From positions 1 through 5,985 of the forward strand of contig JASHSN010000437.1 of NCBI GenBank assembly GCA_030038695.1: a stretch of 5,985 bases of DNA, read 5' to 3'. Of the stretch, positions 1 through 5,586 are shown piece after piece. The position numbers and the translations under genes were made by a program. Within the stretch, counting starts at the first letter, position 1, and the number at the start of each line of letters is the position of its first letter. The DNA comes from Nitrososphaeraceae archaeon. Lineage in GTDB: Archaea; Thermoproteota; Nitrososphaeria; Nitrososphaerales; Nitrososphaeraceae. The notes under the pieces were generated by a model that ran no database searches, was not told where the DNA came from, and saw only the letters and a list, made by a program, of their open reading frames with translations.

Positions 1-126
1 ACTGCAGTTCGATACCATGGGACCATACATGACTTTGTAATGTTGAATGTAATTGCTGGTGATCCTGCACCACGGGGAGCAATTGAACAAGCTTCCATTA
101 TGCTGAAAAATGCATTGTGGGATTAA
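1..126 (+). CDS. alpha/beta-hydrolase (acetyl esterase/HSL-like), C-terminal fragment
   Basis: The window opens inside a gene read in frame 1 that ends at TAA 124-126, giving the last 41 residues. The fragment reads VRYHGTIHDFVMLN near its start. This fits the C-terminal 'Y-x-G-x-x-H-G/D-F' block of alpha/beta-hydrolases of the hormone-sensitive-lipase/acetyl-esterase group. In that family the histidine of the block (here the tenth residue) is the catalytic His of the Ser-Asp/Glu-His triad. The following stretch, with A-I-E-Q-A and L-K-N-A-L-W, fits the closing amphipathic helix before the usual C-terminus. The likely role is hydrolysis of short-chain carboxyl esters in the cytoplasm. The nucleophile elbow and acid residue lie upstream of the window, so substrate and completeness cannot be judged. 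The end position is natural for the family, so this end is not truncated. Confidence 0.75.
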   Translation, partial: TAVRYHGTIHDFVMLNVIAGDPAPRGAIEQASIMLKNALWD

Positions 127-198
127 TATAATAACTCATTTGGATAATTCCCACTGATATTTTTGAAAGTCTCTAAATGAAGATGTAATATTTATTAG

Positions 199-249
199 TT
201 CAACCTCACTCGTGATTACGGGATCGCCGGCCGTACATAGCAGGTTGAA
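199..249. repeat. 8-bp perfect inverted repeat around a GC-rich core
   Basis: TTCAACCT at 199-206 is matched by its exact reverse complement AGGTTGAA at 242-249, with 35 bases between them. The enclosed segment is locally GC-rich, contains GCCGGC, and could form a second short stem (ACGG with CCGT). It could be a structured RNA, a protein-binding site, or chance. No transcript boundaries are visible. Confidence 0.3.
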
Positions 250-501
250 GCATACGACTGGTAGGAGGTATGATTGCAAATTTACTATTAATGCGAACGG
301 GTATCCCTTCTTTCGTTTCAGTGTCGGTTTGGGGACGAATTAATCATAGTGCTAATACCGAATTAACTGCAACTTGTACGTATGTGAAATTAGGAGAATG
401 CAAATATATCGTAATACTGTTGTAGCGAGCCGTCATCAGTTACATTCCAACCAATTTACTGAAACGTCATTCGTACGTAAGACGATTCCCGTAGAAACGA
501 A

Positions 502-720
502 TCAGCATAAGCACGAACTTCTGATTATATCATCAGCAGATCGTACCACCCAGCAGTAAGTGTTACTAAATTCTATTCCTGTCGCGTACAACCTATGAAC
601 AACATCCATAAGCTCAACAAAGATAACTTCCATATAGAGGGCGAAAACCTTGCCTAAACTTTGACCATATTCTAAGGTCTTTGGGCTTACTTTGGACGGA
701 TGAATTAGATAGCAAGATAA
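502..720 (-). pseudogene. possible remnant of an unrecognised helical protein
   Basis: On the minus strand one frame stays open from about 744 down to TGA at 502-504 and reads like real protein: KTLEYGQSLGKVFALYMEV, then IFVELMDVVHRLYATGIEF, then SADDIIRSS. The pattern is amphipathic-helical with sensible residue use. There is no start codon at the upstream end. The first in-frame ATG (631-633) would leave only 43 residues and cut off the best-looking part. I do not recognise the family. The missing start, abrupt end and surrounding non-coding sequence suggest a decayed gene fragment. A chance open frame in AT-rich DNA remains possible. Confidence 0.3.
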
Positions 721-752
721 CGCTTTTACGCCGCTTTATGACTAAATTATCT

Positions 753-760
753 GGAGGGGG
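753..760 (+). promoter_or_regulatory. Shine-Dalgarno for the 62-aa ORF
   Basis: GGAGGGGG, five bases before ATG 766. It is complementary to the CCUCC-type 3' end of 16S rRNA and fixes the start codon of the small ORF. Confidence 0.6.
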
Positions 761-765
761 TAAAC

Positions 766-954
766 ATGAAGATTGAGATAACCATAAGCAATGATTCGAG
801 TGACCATGATTTTGTCAAGCAACTGGTCCAGCAATTGTACAAAGAGATAGGAACTAGGCGCTCAATATTAGATTACTTAGTACAAGAGTTGAGAGCGCTA
901 CAACACACACTAGACAATGAAGCATGGCAAAAAGCATTAGATGGGTATAAATGA
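766..954 (+). CDS. hypothetical small protein, 62 aa
   Basis: The ORF starts at ATG 766 behind a strong Shine-Dalgarno, GGAGGGGG at 753-760, with five bases of spacing. This is the best ribosome-binding site in the window and the main reason to call the gene. The protein begins MKIEITISNDSSDHDFVKQL, a short beta-like segment, and then appears largely alpha-helical (about residues 15-35 and 38-58). It is charged, has no cysteine, and lacks a signal peptide or membrane segment, so it is presumably cytosolic. I do not recognise a family. The beta-then-helix pattern could suit a small nucleic-acid-binding or antitoxin-like protein, but no motif supports that. No partner gene follows on the same strand; the next sequence is a reverse-strand TPR scrap. 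A chance ORF is possible, though the ribosome site argues against it. Confidence 0.55.
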   Translation: MKIEITISNDSSDHDFVKQLVQQLYKEIGTRRSILDYLVQELRALQHTLDNEAWQKALDGYK

Positions 955-1075
955 ATAAGATCGGCTGCGTGTTAAAGCCGAGCTCTCTTGCTGTCGCGAA
1001 ACATTGATCTGCATCTTCTTGTTTTCCTAAATTTCTAAGTGCGAAGCTGACAACTGGCCAAGTATGGAGTAGCAT
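955..1075 (-). pseudogene. tetratricopeptide-repeat (TPR) protein fragment
   Basis: Read on the minus strand from ATG at 1073-1075, the translation begins MLLHTWPVVSFALRNLGKQE and continues DADQCFATARELGFN. The string A-L-R-N-L-G-K-x-E-D-A-x-x-C-F-x-x-A fits the TPR consensus (the small residue, L-G, A and F/A positions of the two helices), so about one full repeat plus flanks is visible. TPR proteins are helical protein-interaction scaffolds made of many repeats, so one repeat is far too little. A TAA lies immediately upstream in the same frame (1076-1078). The downstream continuation of the open frame is simply the antisense of the 62-aa ORF. I read this as a leftover of a larger TPR gene, with family assignment fairly good and exact borders uncertain. 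Confidence 0.5.
961..981 (+). repeat. small hairpin after the 62-aa ORF
   Basis: TCGGCT (961-966) pairs with AGCCGA (976-981) around a nine-base loop, six bases after the stop codon of the 62-aa ORF. It lacks a following T-run, so it is a weak terminator candidate. It also lies inside the TPR remnant and may be coincidental. Confidence 0.25.
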
Positions 1076-1087
1076 TTAGATATATCA

Positions 1088-1384
1088 TTATTCACGTATC
1101 ATCTTTATTATTTCTGTTTCATATTCAGGAAAATACTCGCTTATTTGTTTGATCTTGAACTCTTTCAGTATAGAATGTTTGTCTTCTCTCTTCAAAAGAA
1201 ATTCAAAAGATTTCATAACAAAATCTTCTGGGCCTATATTTCCTGTTGAAATTTTTTTATAATATTCTTTATCCATACTTACTCCATGGTTAGTTTTAGA
1301 ACCGTCACTTTCGGTTACCTGTACATGAAACGACCATAAATTTTCGTCAAGAGGTGATAAAGTCCTAACAGTAATTCTTACCAT
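1088..1384 (-). CDS. conserved hypothetical protein, 98 aa
   Basis: An intact minus-strand ORF from ATG at 1382-1384 to the stop at 1088-1090. The N-terminal part (about residues 1-37) alternates in a beta-strand pattern: MVRITVRTLSPLD, then LWSFHVQVTESDGS, then GVSMDKEYYKKI. The C-terminal part is helical and carries the signature SFEFLLKREDKHSIL (59-73) followed by ISEYFPEYE (81-89). I recall this arrangement, with 'F-V-x-K-S-F-E-F-L-L-x-R-E-x-x-x-S-I-L' and a terminal 'Y-F-P-E-Y-E', from small uncharacterised proteins found in both bacteria and archaea. No biochemical function is known to me. It has no membrane segment and no cysteines. No clear Shine-Dalgarno or TATA box precedes the ATG. 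The frame is intact among decayed neighbours, suggesting it is still under selection. Confidence 0.8.
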   Translation of the reverse strand: MVRITVRTLSPLDENLWSFHVQVTESDGSKTNHGVSMDKEYYKKISTGNIGPEDFVMKSFEFLLKREDKHSILKEFKIKQISEYFPEYETEIIKMIRE

Positions 1385-1878
1385 TCGTCTTTGGGAACAT
1401 CTTGGGTTAAAATGCGTTTGTATCGATAGAAGTCAAATTTCATTTGCAACGACATCGTAAAGAATCACCGTCCTCTTTGTCAACAGCTCGATAGTAGGCT
1501 GCAAAAAGTCCGTCTATGGTGCGATGCGAGCTTCCTAGCCCTACCCACCTACCTAAAATAATAAAACCTATCTATGACAAATTATTATGATCATGTGTCT
1601 TAATCCAAAATTAGGTCTAGCACAGAATCTATGGCAATTAAAGCCTAAAAGATAGAATATACGCTCTCAGTTTTGGCAATACTGCTGCAAATATACTCCG
1701 CCGCATAATGGAATCCAGGTCTAAGTGTGTTTTGACTAGGTTCGATCTTTTTCTACATCTGCAAAGGATTTTAGGATATTTGAAGAATCTCTTCTCTAAG
1801 ACTTGAAGGCAGCTCTGCAACTAGGCATGGGACGAACGTTTAAAACTAAACATTACTTATAATTTCTAGGATCTGTCT
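1385..1878. other. intergenic stretch with no supported gene
   Basis: These 494 bases separate the 98-aa gene (-) from the regulator pseudogene (+). They should hold the promoter of the former on the minus strand, but I see no convincing TATA box. A 60-codon minus-strand frame (1638-1820) is rich in Arg, Leu and Cys and looks like a chance ORF. Another minus-strand frame is protein-like in places but interrupted by at least five stops. I see no tRNA-like cloverleaf, repeat array or clear terminator. Confidence 0.5.
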
Positions 1879-2610
1879 TTGAGTGAGCATTCCAATGAGA
1901 TGGTTAAGCTTCTCACACATTGCTAGCAGTGATAGGTTGAGGCTACTATTTGCAACAAGAAAAGCAAATCTGCGACTGACCCCTCTAGCTGAAAACAATA
2001 GTGCTACCATTCAAGAAACGTCCAGACATTTAGGACGGCTTACTGATGCAAAATTAATAAAGGAGAATTCCGACGGCCCCTACACCGTTACATCTTATGG
2101 GAGACTGGTGTTAATTCTGTTGTCTTCATACCGATTTTCTTTAAGAATGAGATTATTTTCTCTCACATGACATAAAAATTCTTCCTCAGGAATTTATAGA
2201 AAGGATCGGCGAGTTATCTGTACGAGTATTCAGTAAATGTTAGTAATGTTCTTCGTCACATTGAACAGGTTATTAACTCTGCGGAGTATGTCTGGCTTAT
2301 GGCGGTCCATCTATAAATCAGGCAATCGGAAGTCGCGATGTATTTGTTAAGATTATTATACCAAGAAGTAGTCTTATTACACCAACAAATCAAAAGGCTT
2401 CTGAGGGACAAACTTGAATTGAAACTGGTTCTAGATGAAAAGATCAAAATAGGCATAGCTATGAATGAGAAGATAGCTGGGATTGCTTTTCAAGATCTAA
2501 AAGGCAAGATGGATTTTGACTCTGGATTCACAAGCGGTAGTATTGAGTTTCATAAATGGTGTTGTGCTATATTCAGTTTTTATTGGAATGGATTGACGAA
2601 GCTATTATGA
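1879..2610 (+). pseudogene. winged-helix transcriptional regulator with FilR1-like domain, multiply frameshifted
   Basis: Pieces of one protein follow in order through all three forward frames. They are SEHSNEMVKLL from TTG 1879; SHIASSDRLRLLFA through ATIQETSRHLGRLTDAKLI to a wing-like GPYTVTSYGRLVL (about 1904-2137); FKNEIIF; SHDIKILPQEFIERIGELS (2163 on); NVLRHIEQVINSAEYVWLM (2233 on); INQAIGSRDVFVKIIIPRSS (2304 on); and KIGIAMNEKIAGIAF, DFDSGFTSG and EFHKWC to TGA 2608-2610. The first half is a winged helix-turn-helix DNA-binding domain. The second half matches the sensor domain of archaeal regulators of the FilR1/DUF1724 type, which an intact copy would use for ligand-controlled transcription. 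Total length (about 240 codons) matches a complete gene, so the damage is at least six indels rather than truncation. Its stop overlaps the next ORF by four bases. Confidence 0.85.
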
Positions 2611-2846
2611 TACGGAAGTTATACAATAGGACAATGAATACTCCGCATTGCGTCAGGATAAATCCTGTTTATTGGAATGGAAATGTCAAAATCAAATATG
2701 TCCTAGGTGCAGCAACACGTGTTGATTACCTTCCGATTGGATTTAGTGATTTAAATTCAGAGAATGGAGAAGATAAGCATGTTTCAAATCGAATTAATGC
2801 TAGTTCTAAGCTAACTAAAATTCTAGATAAGGTGTCTCGGAATTGA
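2607..2846 (+). CDS. hypothetical 79-aa protein coupled to the helicase
   Basis: The ORF starts at ATG 2607, whose last bases form the TGA stop of the regulator pseudogene (ATGA overlap), and ends at TGA 2844-2846, which overlaps the TTG start of the helicase. Four-base overlaps at both ends are typical of translationally coupled operon genes and are the main reason to call it. The protein reads NPVYWNGNVKIKYVLGAAT in the middle and ends SSKLTKILDKVSRN. It is basic and Asn-rich, probably with a beta-rich centre and a C-terminal helix, and has no membrane segment. I do not recognise a family. An internal ATG (2634, residue 10) is an alternative start. The frame also stays open upstream to 2556, but that part lies over the pseudogene and is not needed. 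It could also be non-coding spacer that happens to be open. Confidence 0.45.
   Translation: MIRKLYNRTMNTPHCVRINPVYWNGNVKIKYVLGAATRVDYLPIGFSDLNSENGEDKHVSNRINASSKLTKILDKVSRN
2829..2834 (+). promoter_or_regulatory. ribosome-binding site for the helicase TTG start
   Basis: AAGGTG lies eight bases before TTG 2843 and supports this rare start codon. Starting at the next in-frame ATG, far downstream, would remove the conserved FPFPSKRERQ segment and Walker A. Confidence 0.5.
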
Positions 2847-4783
2847 GCGATAGTCTACAAACGGTTGATGATTTTATCAAGAATTTTCCTTTTCCAAGTA
2901 AACGCGAGAGACAAGTTTATGTCTTAAATGAAATAGCTACTGCGTTGGCATCAGATTATAAATACATATTATTAGAAGCCCCAACAGGTTTTGGCAAAAG
3001 TCCTGTAGCAATAGCTGTTGCACTGACTTTGGGCACAAGTTACATATGTACGTCGACTAAGGATTTACAGACCCAGTATGCAAGGGATTTTCCTTTTCTC
3101 AAAGTAGCAAAGGGAAAGAACAATTTCGTTTGTGCGGTAAAAGAAGATTTTATCAAGAACGGCACTTACAGATGTGGATCATGTATTTCAAATCATGCAA
3201 ATGAGTGCTATCATAAAACGGTAGAGTATGGTCCATGTATGAGTAACGAAGATTTCGAAGGTCGCGGTTGTAAATATAGGACATTTCCAAAAGATTATAA
3301 AATAAGCAATAAGGGTACAATTGAGGAAAAAGTATCCATTGATTATAATACCGAGACTCATTATAGAGAAAAGTATTCCCAATGGTTACACTTAGTGAAT
3401 TTAAGAGAAGAACTAAGGATTTGGAGGCCATGTGAATACTTTGATCAGTCAAATATCGCATCAGCTTCAAGCCATTCTATATTAAATTATGCCATTTTTT
3501 TGGCGCTTTTGCAAAACAAGAAGGTTTTTCCTTCAAGAGAACTATTGATATTAGATGAAGCGCACCTATTAGAAACAGAGATCGTAAGGTTTAGAGGGCT
3601 ATCTATCTCAAAAAGAAGATGGAAAAAATATATTCCTAGCTTAAAGATGGTCGATTATGGCTATGATGACCTTGAAAAGTGGATTGATTTTCTTATACAT
3701 CTTGAGACAAGGATGCTTGTTTTAACAAGAAATAATTCAATGGTCGAATCATTGTCAATATTCCGAAAAGCCAAATATAATTGGGTAAGCAGGAAAGCTT
3801 CCCCCAATAAGAAAAAGGTAGTACGAGCTTCAGAGATATTCCAAAGTGACGAAGAAATCGCAGAAAAGTATAATACACATTTCTTCAAAGTATCTCCTTC
3901 CATTAGTGAAGAACTCGCAGTTGAAGCAATAAGAGATACAGAAAGACTGACAGGGACGATAAACAGTATTCTTTCAGACCCCAAGAACTGGATTGTATCT
4001 GAAATAAAAAAGGAAAACTATGAAGTTATCATGGTTGAATTGAAACCTCTTAATACATCACAATATTGGAAAGATGTATTCGAAAAATGTACCAAGACCT
4101 TAATGATGAGTGCAACAATTCTGGATAGCAAGACTTTTTGCAGAAGTCTAGGTCTTGAACATGACCAAGTAAGATTTATTCAGGTGGGCTCGGATTTTCC
4201 GTTGCAGAATAGATCTATATACCCAATGAATATTGCATATCTAAATTTTAGTAACCTAAAACTACAGGAAGTTAAAACCAAAATTTCTAGGGCCATTGAC
4301 AACCTGATGACTTTACACAGAAATCATAAAGGAATAATTCATACTACATCATACGAACAACTAAATTTTATCAAAGAAAACATTTCACAAATGAATAAAC
4401 GTAGACTATTAGTCACTGATCCAGAGATACAAAGAGACGAAGTTATAGCAGAACATGTTAATAGTACTAAACCAACCGTTTTAATTTCACCATCATTACA
4501 TATGGGGCTTGACCTAAAGGATGACCTCTCAAGGTTTCAAATTATAACCAAAGTACCATTTCCTAATAAAAGTGACAGATGGACAGATGCGAAAAGAAAG
4601 GCGCATGAACAATGGTATAATTGGCAAACTGCATTAAAGTTGATACAAGGATATGGGAGATCCATACGATCAAGGGAAGATTGGGCAAAGACGTACGTAT
4701 TAGATTCAGCATTCGGATACTTTGTCGAGAAGAATAACGACATCCTGCCTGACTGGTTTACTCAGGCTATCCGGACTAGATAA
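2843..4783 (+). CDS. XPD/DinG-type superfamily 2 DNA helicase, probable iron-sulfur enzyme
   Basis: This 646-aa ATP-dependent helicase is the dominant gene. Motifs in order: FPFPSKRERQ (15-24, nucleotide-recognition region); Walker A EAPTGFGKS (45-53); motif Ia around CTSTKDLQTQY (69-79); Walker B DEAH (238-241); MMSATILD (421-428); GIIHTTS (497-503); ISPSLHMGLDL (548-558); and motif VI QGYGRSIRS (602-610) with the arginine finger region. Between Ia and Walker B lie cysteines 97, 111, 114, 122, 132 and 143. The spacing C97-x13-C111-x2-C114 is the same as in archaeal XPD, with C132 or C143 as fourth ligand, so a 4Fe-4S cluster is likely. Family members unwind DNA 5' to 3' in repair or replication-fork processing. 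Both RecA-like domains are complete. The start is TTG, supported by AAGGTG. The exact cellular role is unknown; it is not classical XPD by sequence alone. Confidence 0.93.
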   Translation: MSDSLQTVDDFIKNFPFPSKRERQVYVLNEIATALASDYKYILLEAPTGFGKSPVAIAVALTLGTSYICTSTKDLQTQYARDFPFLKVAKGKNNFVCAVKEDFIKNGTYRCGSCISNHANECYHKTVEYGPCMSNEDFEGRGCKYRTFPKDYKISNKGTIEEKVSIDYNTETHYREKYSQWLHLVNLREELRIWRPCEYFDQSNIASASSHSILNYAIFLALLQNKKVFPSRELLILDEAHLLETEIVRFRGLSISKRRWKKYIPSLKMVDYGYDDLEKWIDFLIHLETRMLVLTRNNSMVESLSIFRKAKYNWVSRKASPNKKKVVRASEIFQSDEEIAEKYNTHFFKVSPSISEELAVEAIRDTERLTGTINSILSDPKNWIVSEIKKENYEVIMVELKPLNTSQYWKDVFEKCTKTLMMSATILDSKTFCRSLGLEHDQVRFIQVGSDFPLQNRSIYPMNIAYLNFSNLKLQEVKTKISRAIDNLMTLHRNHKGIIHTTSYEQLNFIKENISQMNKRRLLVTDPEIQRDEVIAEHVNSTKPTVLISPSLHMGLDLKDDLSRFQIITKVPFPNKSDRWTDAKRKAHEQWYNWQTALKLIQGYGRSIRSREDWAKTYVLDSAFGYFVEKNNDILPDWFTQAIRTR

Positions 4784-4799
4784 CAAATTAATTACTACA

Positions 4800-4921
4800 T
4801 TAAAATATCTTTGGTTGTTCTGCCTCTATGTATGCTGCCAGGGATTGTGCTGTTGAAAAATGCTTACAAATCTTACAGGTATATTCGTCGGCCTCGCCAG
4901 AGAGGGAATAGGGAATTACAT
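4800..4921 (-). pseudogene. decayed one-finger C2H2 zinc-finger protein
   Basis: On the minus strand, ending at TAA 4800-4802, the frame reads GEADEYTCKICKHFSTAQSL followed by AAYIEAEQPKIF. This is a C2H2 finger layout, C-x2-C, then F, then L, then the two zinc histidines. Here the first histidine position is Tyr and the second Gln, each reachable by one base change (CAT to TAT, CAC/CAT to CAA), and the finger loop is one residue short. The only nearby ATG (4919-4921) is out of frame by one base, so a single deletion just after the start would explain the broken N-terminus. It starts two bases after the membrane-protein pseudogene on the same strand, suggesting a former two-gene unit. It is convergent with the helicase, 16 bases from its stop. 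An intact protein would bind one zinc and probably nucleic acid or protein. Confidence 0.6.
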
Positions 4922-4923
4922 AT

Positions 4924-5335
4924 TTATCTTAGCTGTTCTCTTTCAGCAACTCTGAGGGTTCTTTCCTTTGCCAATACCATTGCTGTTGTGGCAATATTGG
5001 CGATTTGTGATAATTCACATACCATATCTATCGCATCCACATATCTCCACCTCTTCCAGTAACAGCATTGCCAGGAAATCGAGTTATTACATAAAGTATT
5101 ATGAAACTCGAAGTTCCTATGTAATGCCATGGTCTTCCACATCTCTTTATCATTTGCAATATCCAAAATATTTGTGCAGTTGTAGTTCCTAAAAAAATAC
5201 CGTAATTGGAGAAAGTTTAGATATCCTGGAATGTGAAAATGGCACATACAGGTGTACTATCCCAGCTATTGCGATAGCAACAACAAATTACTGGTTGTGA
5301 AACAAGGACCGTTGCTGTTGCTTATCATTTGACAT
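4924..5335 (-). pseudogene. small four-helix membrane protein, frameshifted with internal stop
   Basis: The minus-strand gene starts at ATG 5333-5335 (MSNDKQQQRSLFHNQ), meets an in-frame TAA at 5288-5290 (codon 16), and continues FVVAIAIAGIVHLYV. It then shifts frame to CHFHIPGYLNF, again to YGIFLGTTTAQIFWIL, MIKRCGRPWHYIGTSSF and IILYVITRFPGNAVTGRGG, and a third time to VDAIDMVCELSQIANIATTA and MVLAKERTLRVAEREQLR, stop 4924-4926. Rejoined, it gives about 137 residues with four hydrophobic segments and a charged cytosolic-looking tail. I recall similar small membrane proteins with the 'R-P-W-Y-Y-I-G' and 'V-I-T-R-x-P-x-N-x-I-T-G-R-G' blocks from ammonia-oxidising archaea, where they are uncharacterised. 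One nonsense and three frameshift lesions make it a pseudogene rather than an assembly slip. Confidence 0.78.
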
Positions 5336-5378
5336 TAGACTGTTATATCACACGTAGTACATATTTACTACTCTCCCA

Positions 5379-5412
5379 TGTAGATTGTATTCTTGGACCT
5401 ATCCAATCTACA
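5379..5412. repeat. 9-bp perfect inverted repeat, possible hairpin or operator
   Basis: TGTAGATTG (5379-5387) and CAATCTACA (5404-5412) are exact reverse complements separated by 16 bases. Inside, TTGGA (5393-5397) can alternatively pair with TCCAA (5402-5406) around a four-base loop, which would compete with the outer stem. It sits 44 bases upstream of the start of the membrane-protein pseudogene on the minus strand, where an operator could lie. Confidence 0.35.
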
Positions 5413-5550
5413 GACCAAATCCAATTACCGTGTAGAATTGTTGTAGTGCACGGGCATCTCCCTACTACTTTTTTTCTTTGCGCTATGTGAGACAGAGCAG
5501 CAAATGCTTGAGAAACTTTGTGATGACGCTTTGCTCAACTATATTGCTCA

Positions 5551-5586
5551 TGTTATTTTATTTTTAGTTTATTTTTCTTACAATAG
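5551..5586 (+). promoter_or_regulatory. A+T-rich probable promoter of the zinc-finger gene
   Basis: The 36 bases before ATG 5587 are almost only A and T, with TTATTTTATTTTT at 5553-5565 about 25-30 bases before the start codon. There is no Shine-Dalgarno, so a leaderless archaeal transcript with its TATA element here is a reasonable reading. No perfect TATA consensus is present. Confidence 0.35.

Larger units (their letters stand above)
127..765. other. long stretch without a convincing intact gene
   Basis: These 639 bases hold no ORF that I can defend as a gene. A 51-codon forward frame (270-425) begins at an ATG directly abutting AGGAGGT, which leaves no room for normal ribosome spacing. 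A 61-codon forward frame (374-559) starts at TTG with no ribosome-binding site. Neither protein resembles a family I know. On the reverse strand a frame covering 502-720 reads more like protein and is listed separately as a possible remnant. An inverted repeat lies at 199-249. The part around 230-560 is richer in CG steps (for example CGTACGT) than the rest of the window, which may mark different ancestry. It is best described as eroded intergenic DNA. Confidence 0.5.
5336..5586. other. intergenic region between membrane-protein pseudogene and zinc-finger gene
   Basis: This 251-base stretch should contain the divergent promoters of the decayed minus-strand genes and of the zinc-finger gene on the plus strand. 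A minus-strand frame is open for 63 codons (5343-5534) without a start codon and has unusual tryptophan content (for example NWIWSVDWIGP), but the plus strand is also open here, so chance is likely. It holds an inverted repeat (5379-5412) and an A+T-rich tract (5551-5580). Confidence 0.4.

Noticed and set aside
270..425. 51-codon ORF next to AGGAGGT
   Set aside because: The Shine-Dalgarno-like sequence abuts the ATG with no spacing, is too far from the next in-frame ATG at 291, and the product resembles nothing.
374..559. 61-codon plus-strand ORF with TTG start
   Set aside because: There is no ribosome-binding site, the composition is unlike the real genes here, no family is recognisable, and it overlaps a more protein-like reverse frame.
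1638..1820. 60-codon minus-strand ORF and an overlapping minus-strand frame with protein-like stretches
   Set aside because: The ORF is Arg/Leu/Cys-rich like random translation. The other frame has five or more stops, and no conserved family can be pieced together.
2256..2456. 66-codon minus-strand ORF
   Set aside because: It is antisense to the regulator pseudogene, whose plus-strand translation is clearly the meaningful one.
3153..3470. 105-codon minus-strand ORF inside the helicase gene
   Set aside because: It is a shadow of the helicase coding strand, without its own start signals. The same applies to the other minus-strand frames within 3188-4743.
4811..5062. 83-codon plus-strand ORF after the helicase
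   Set aside because: It is antisense to the zinc-finger and membrane-protein pseudogenes, which explain this stretch better.
5465..5480. T-run (ACTTTTTTTCTTTG) as a plus-strand terminator
   Set aside because: No plus-strand gene ends just before it, so a terminator role is unsupported.
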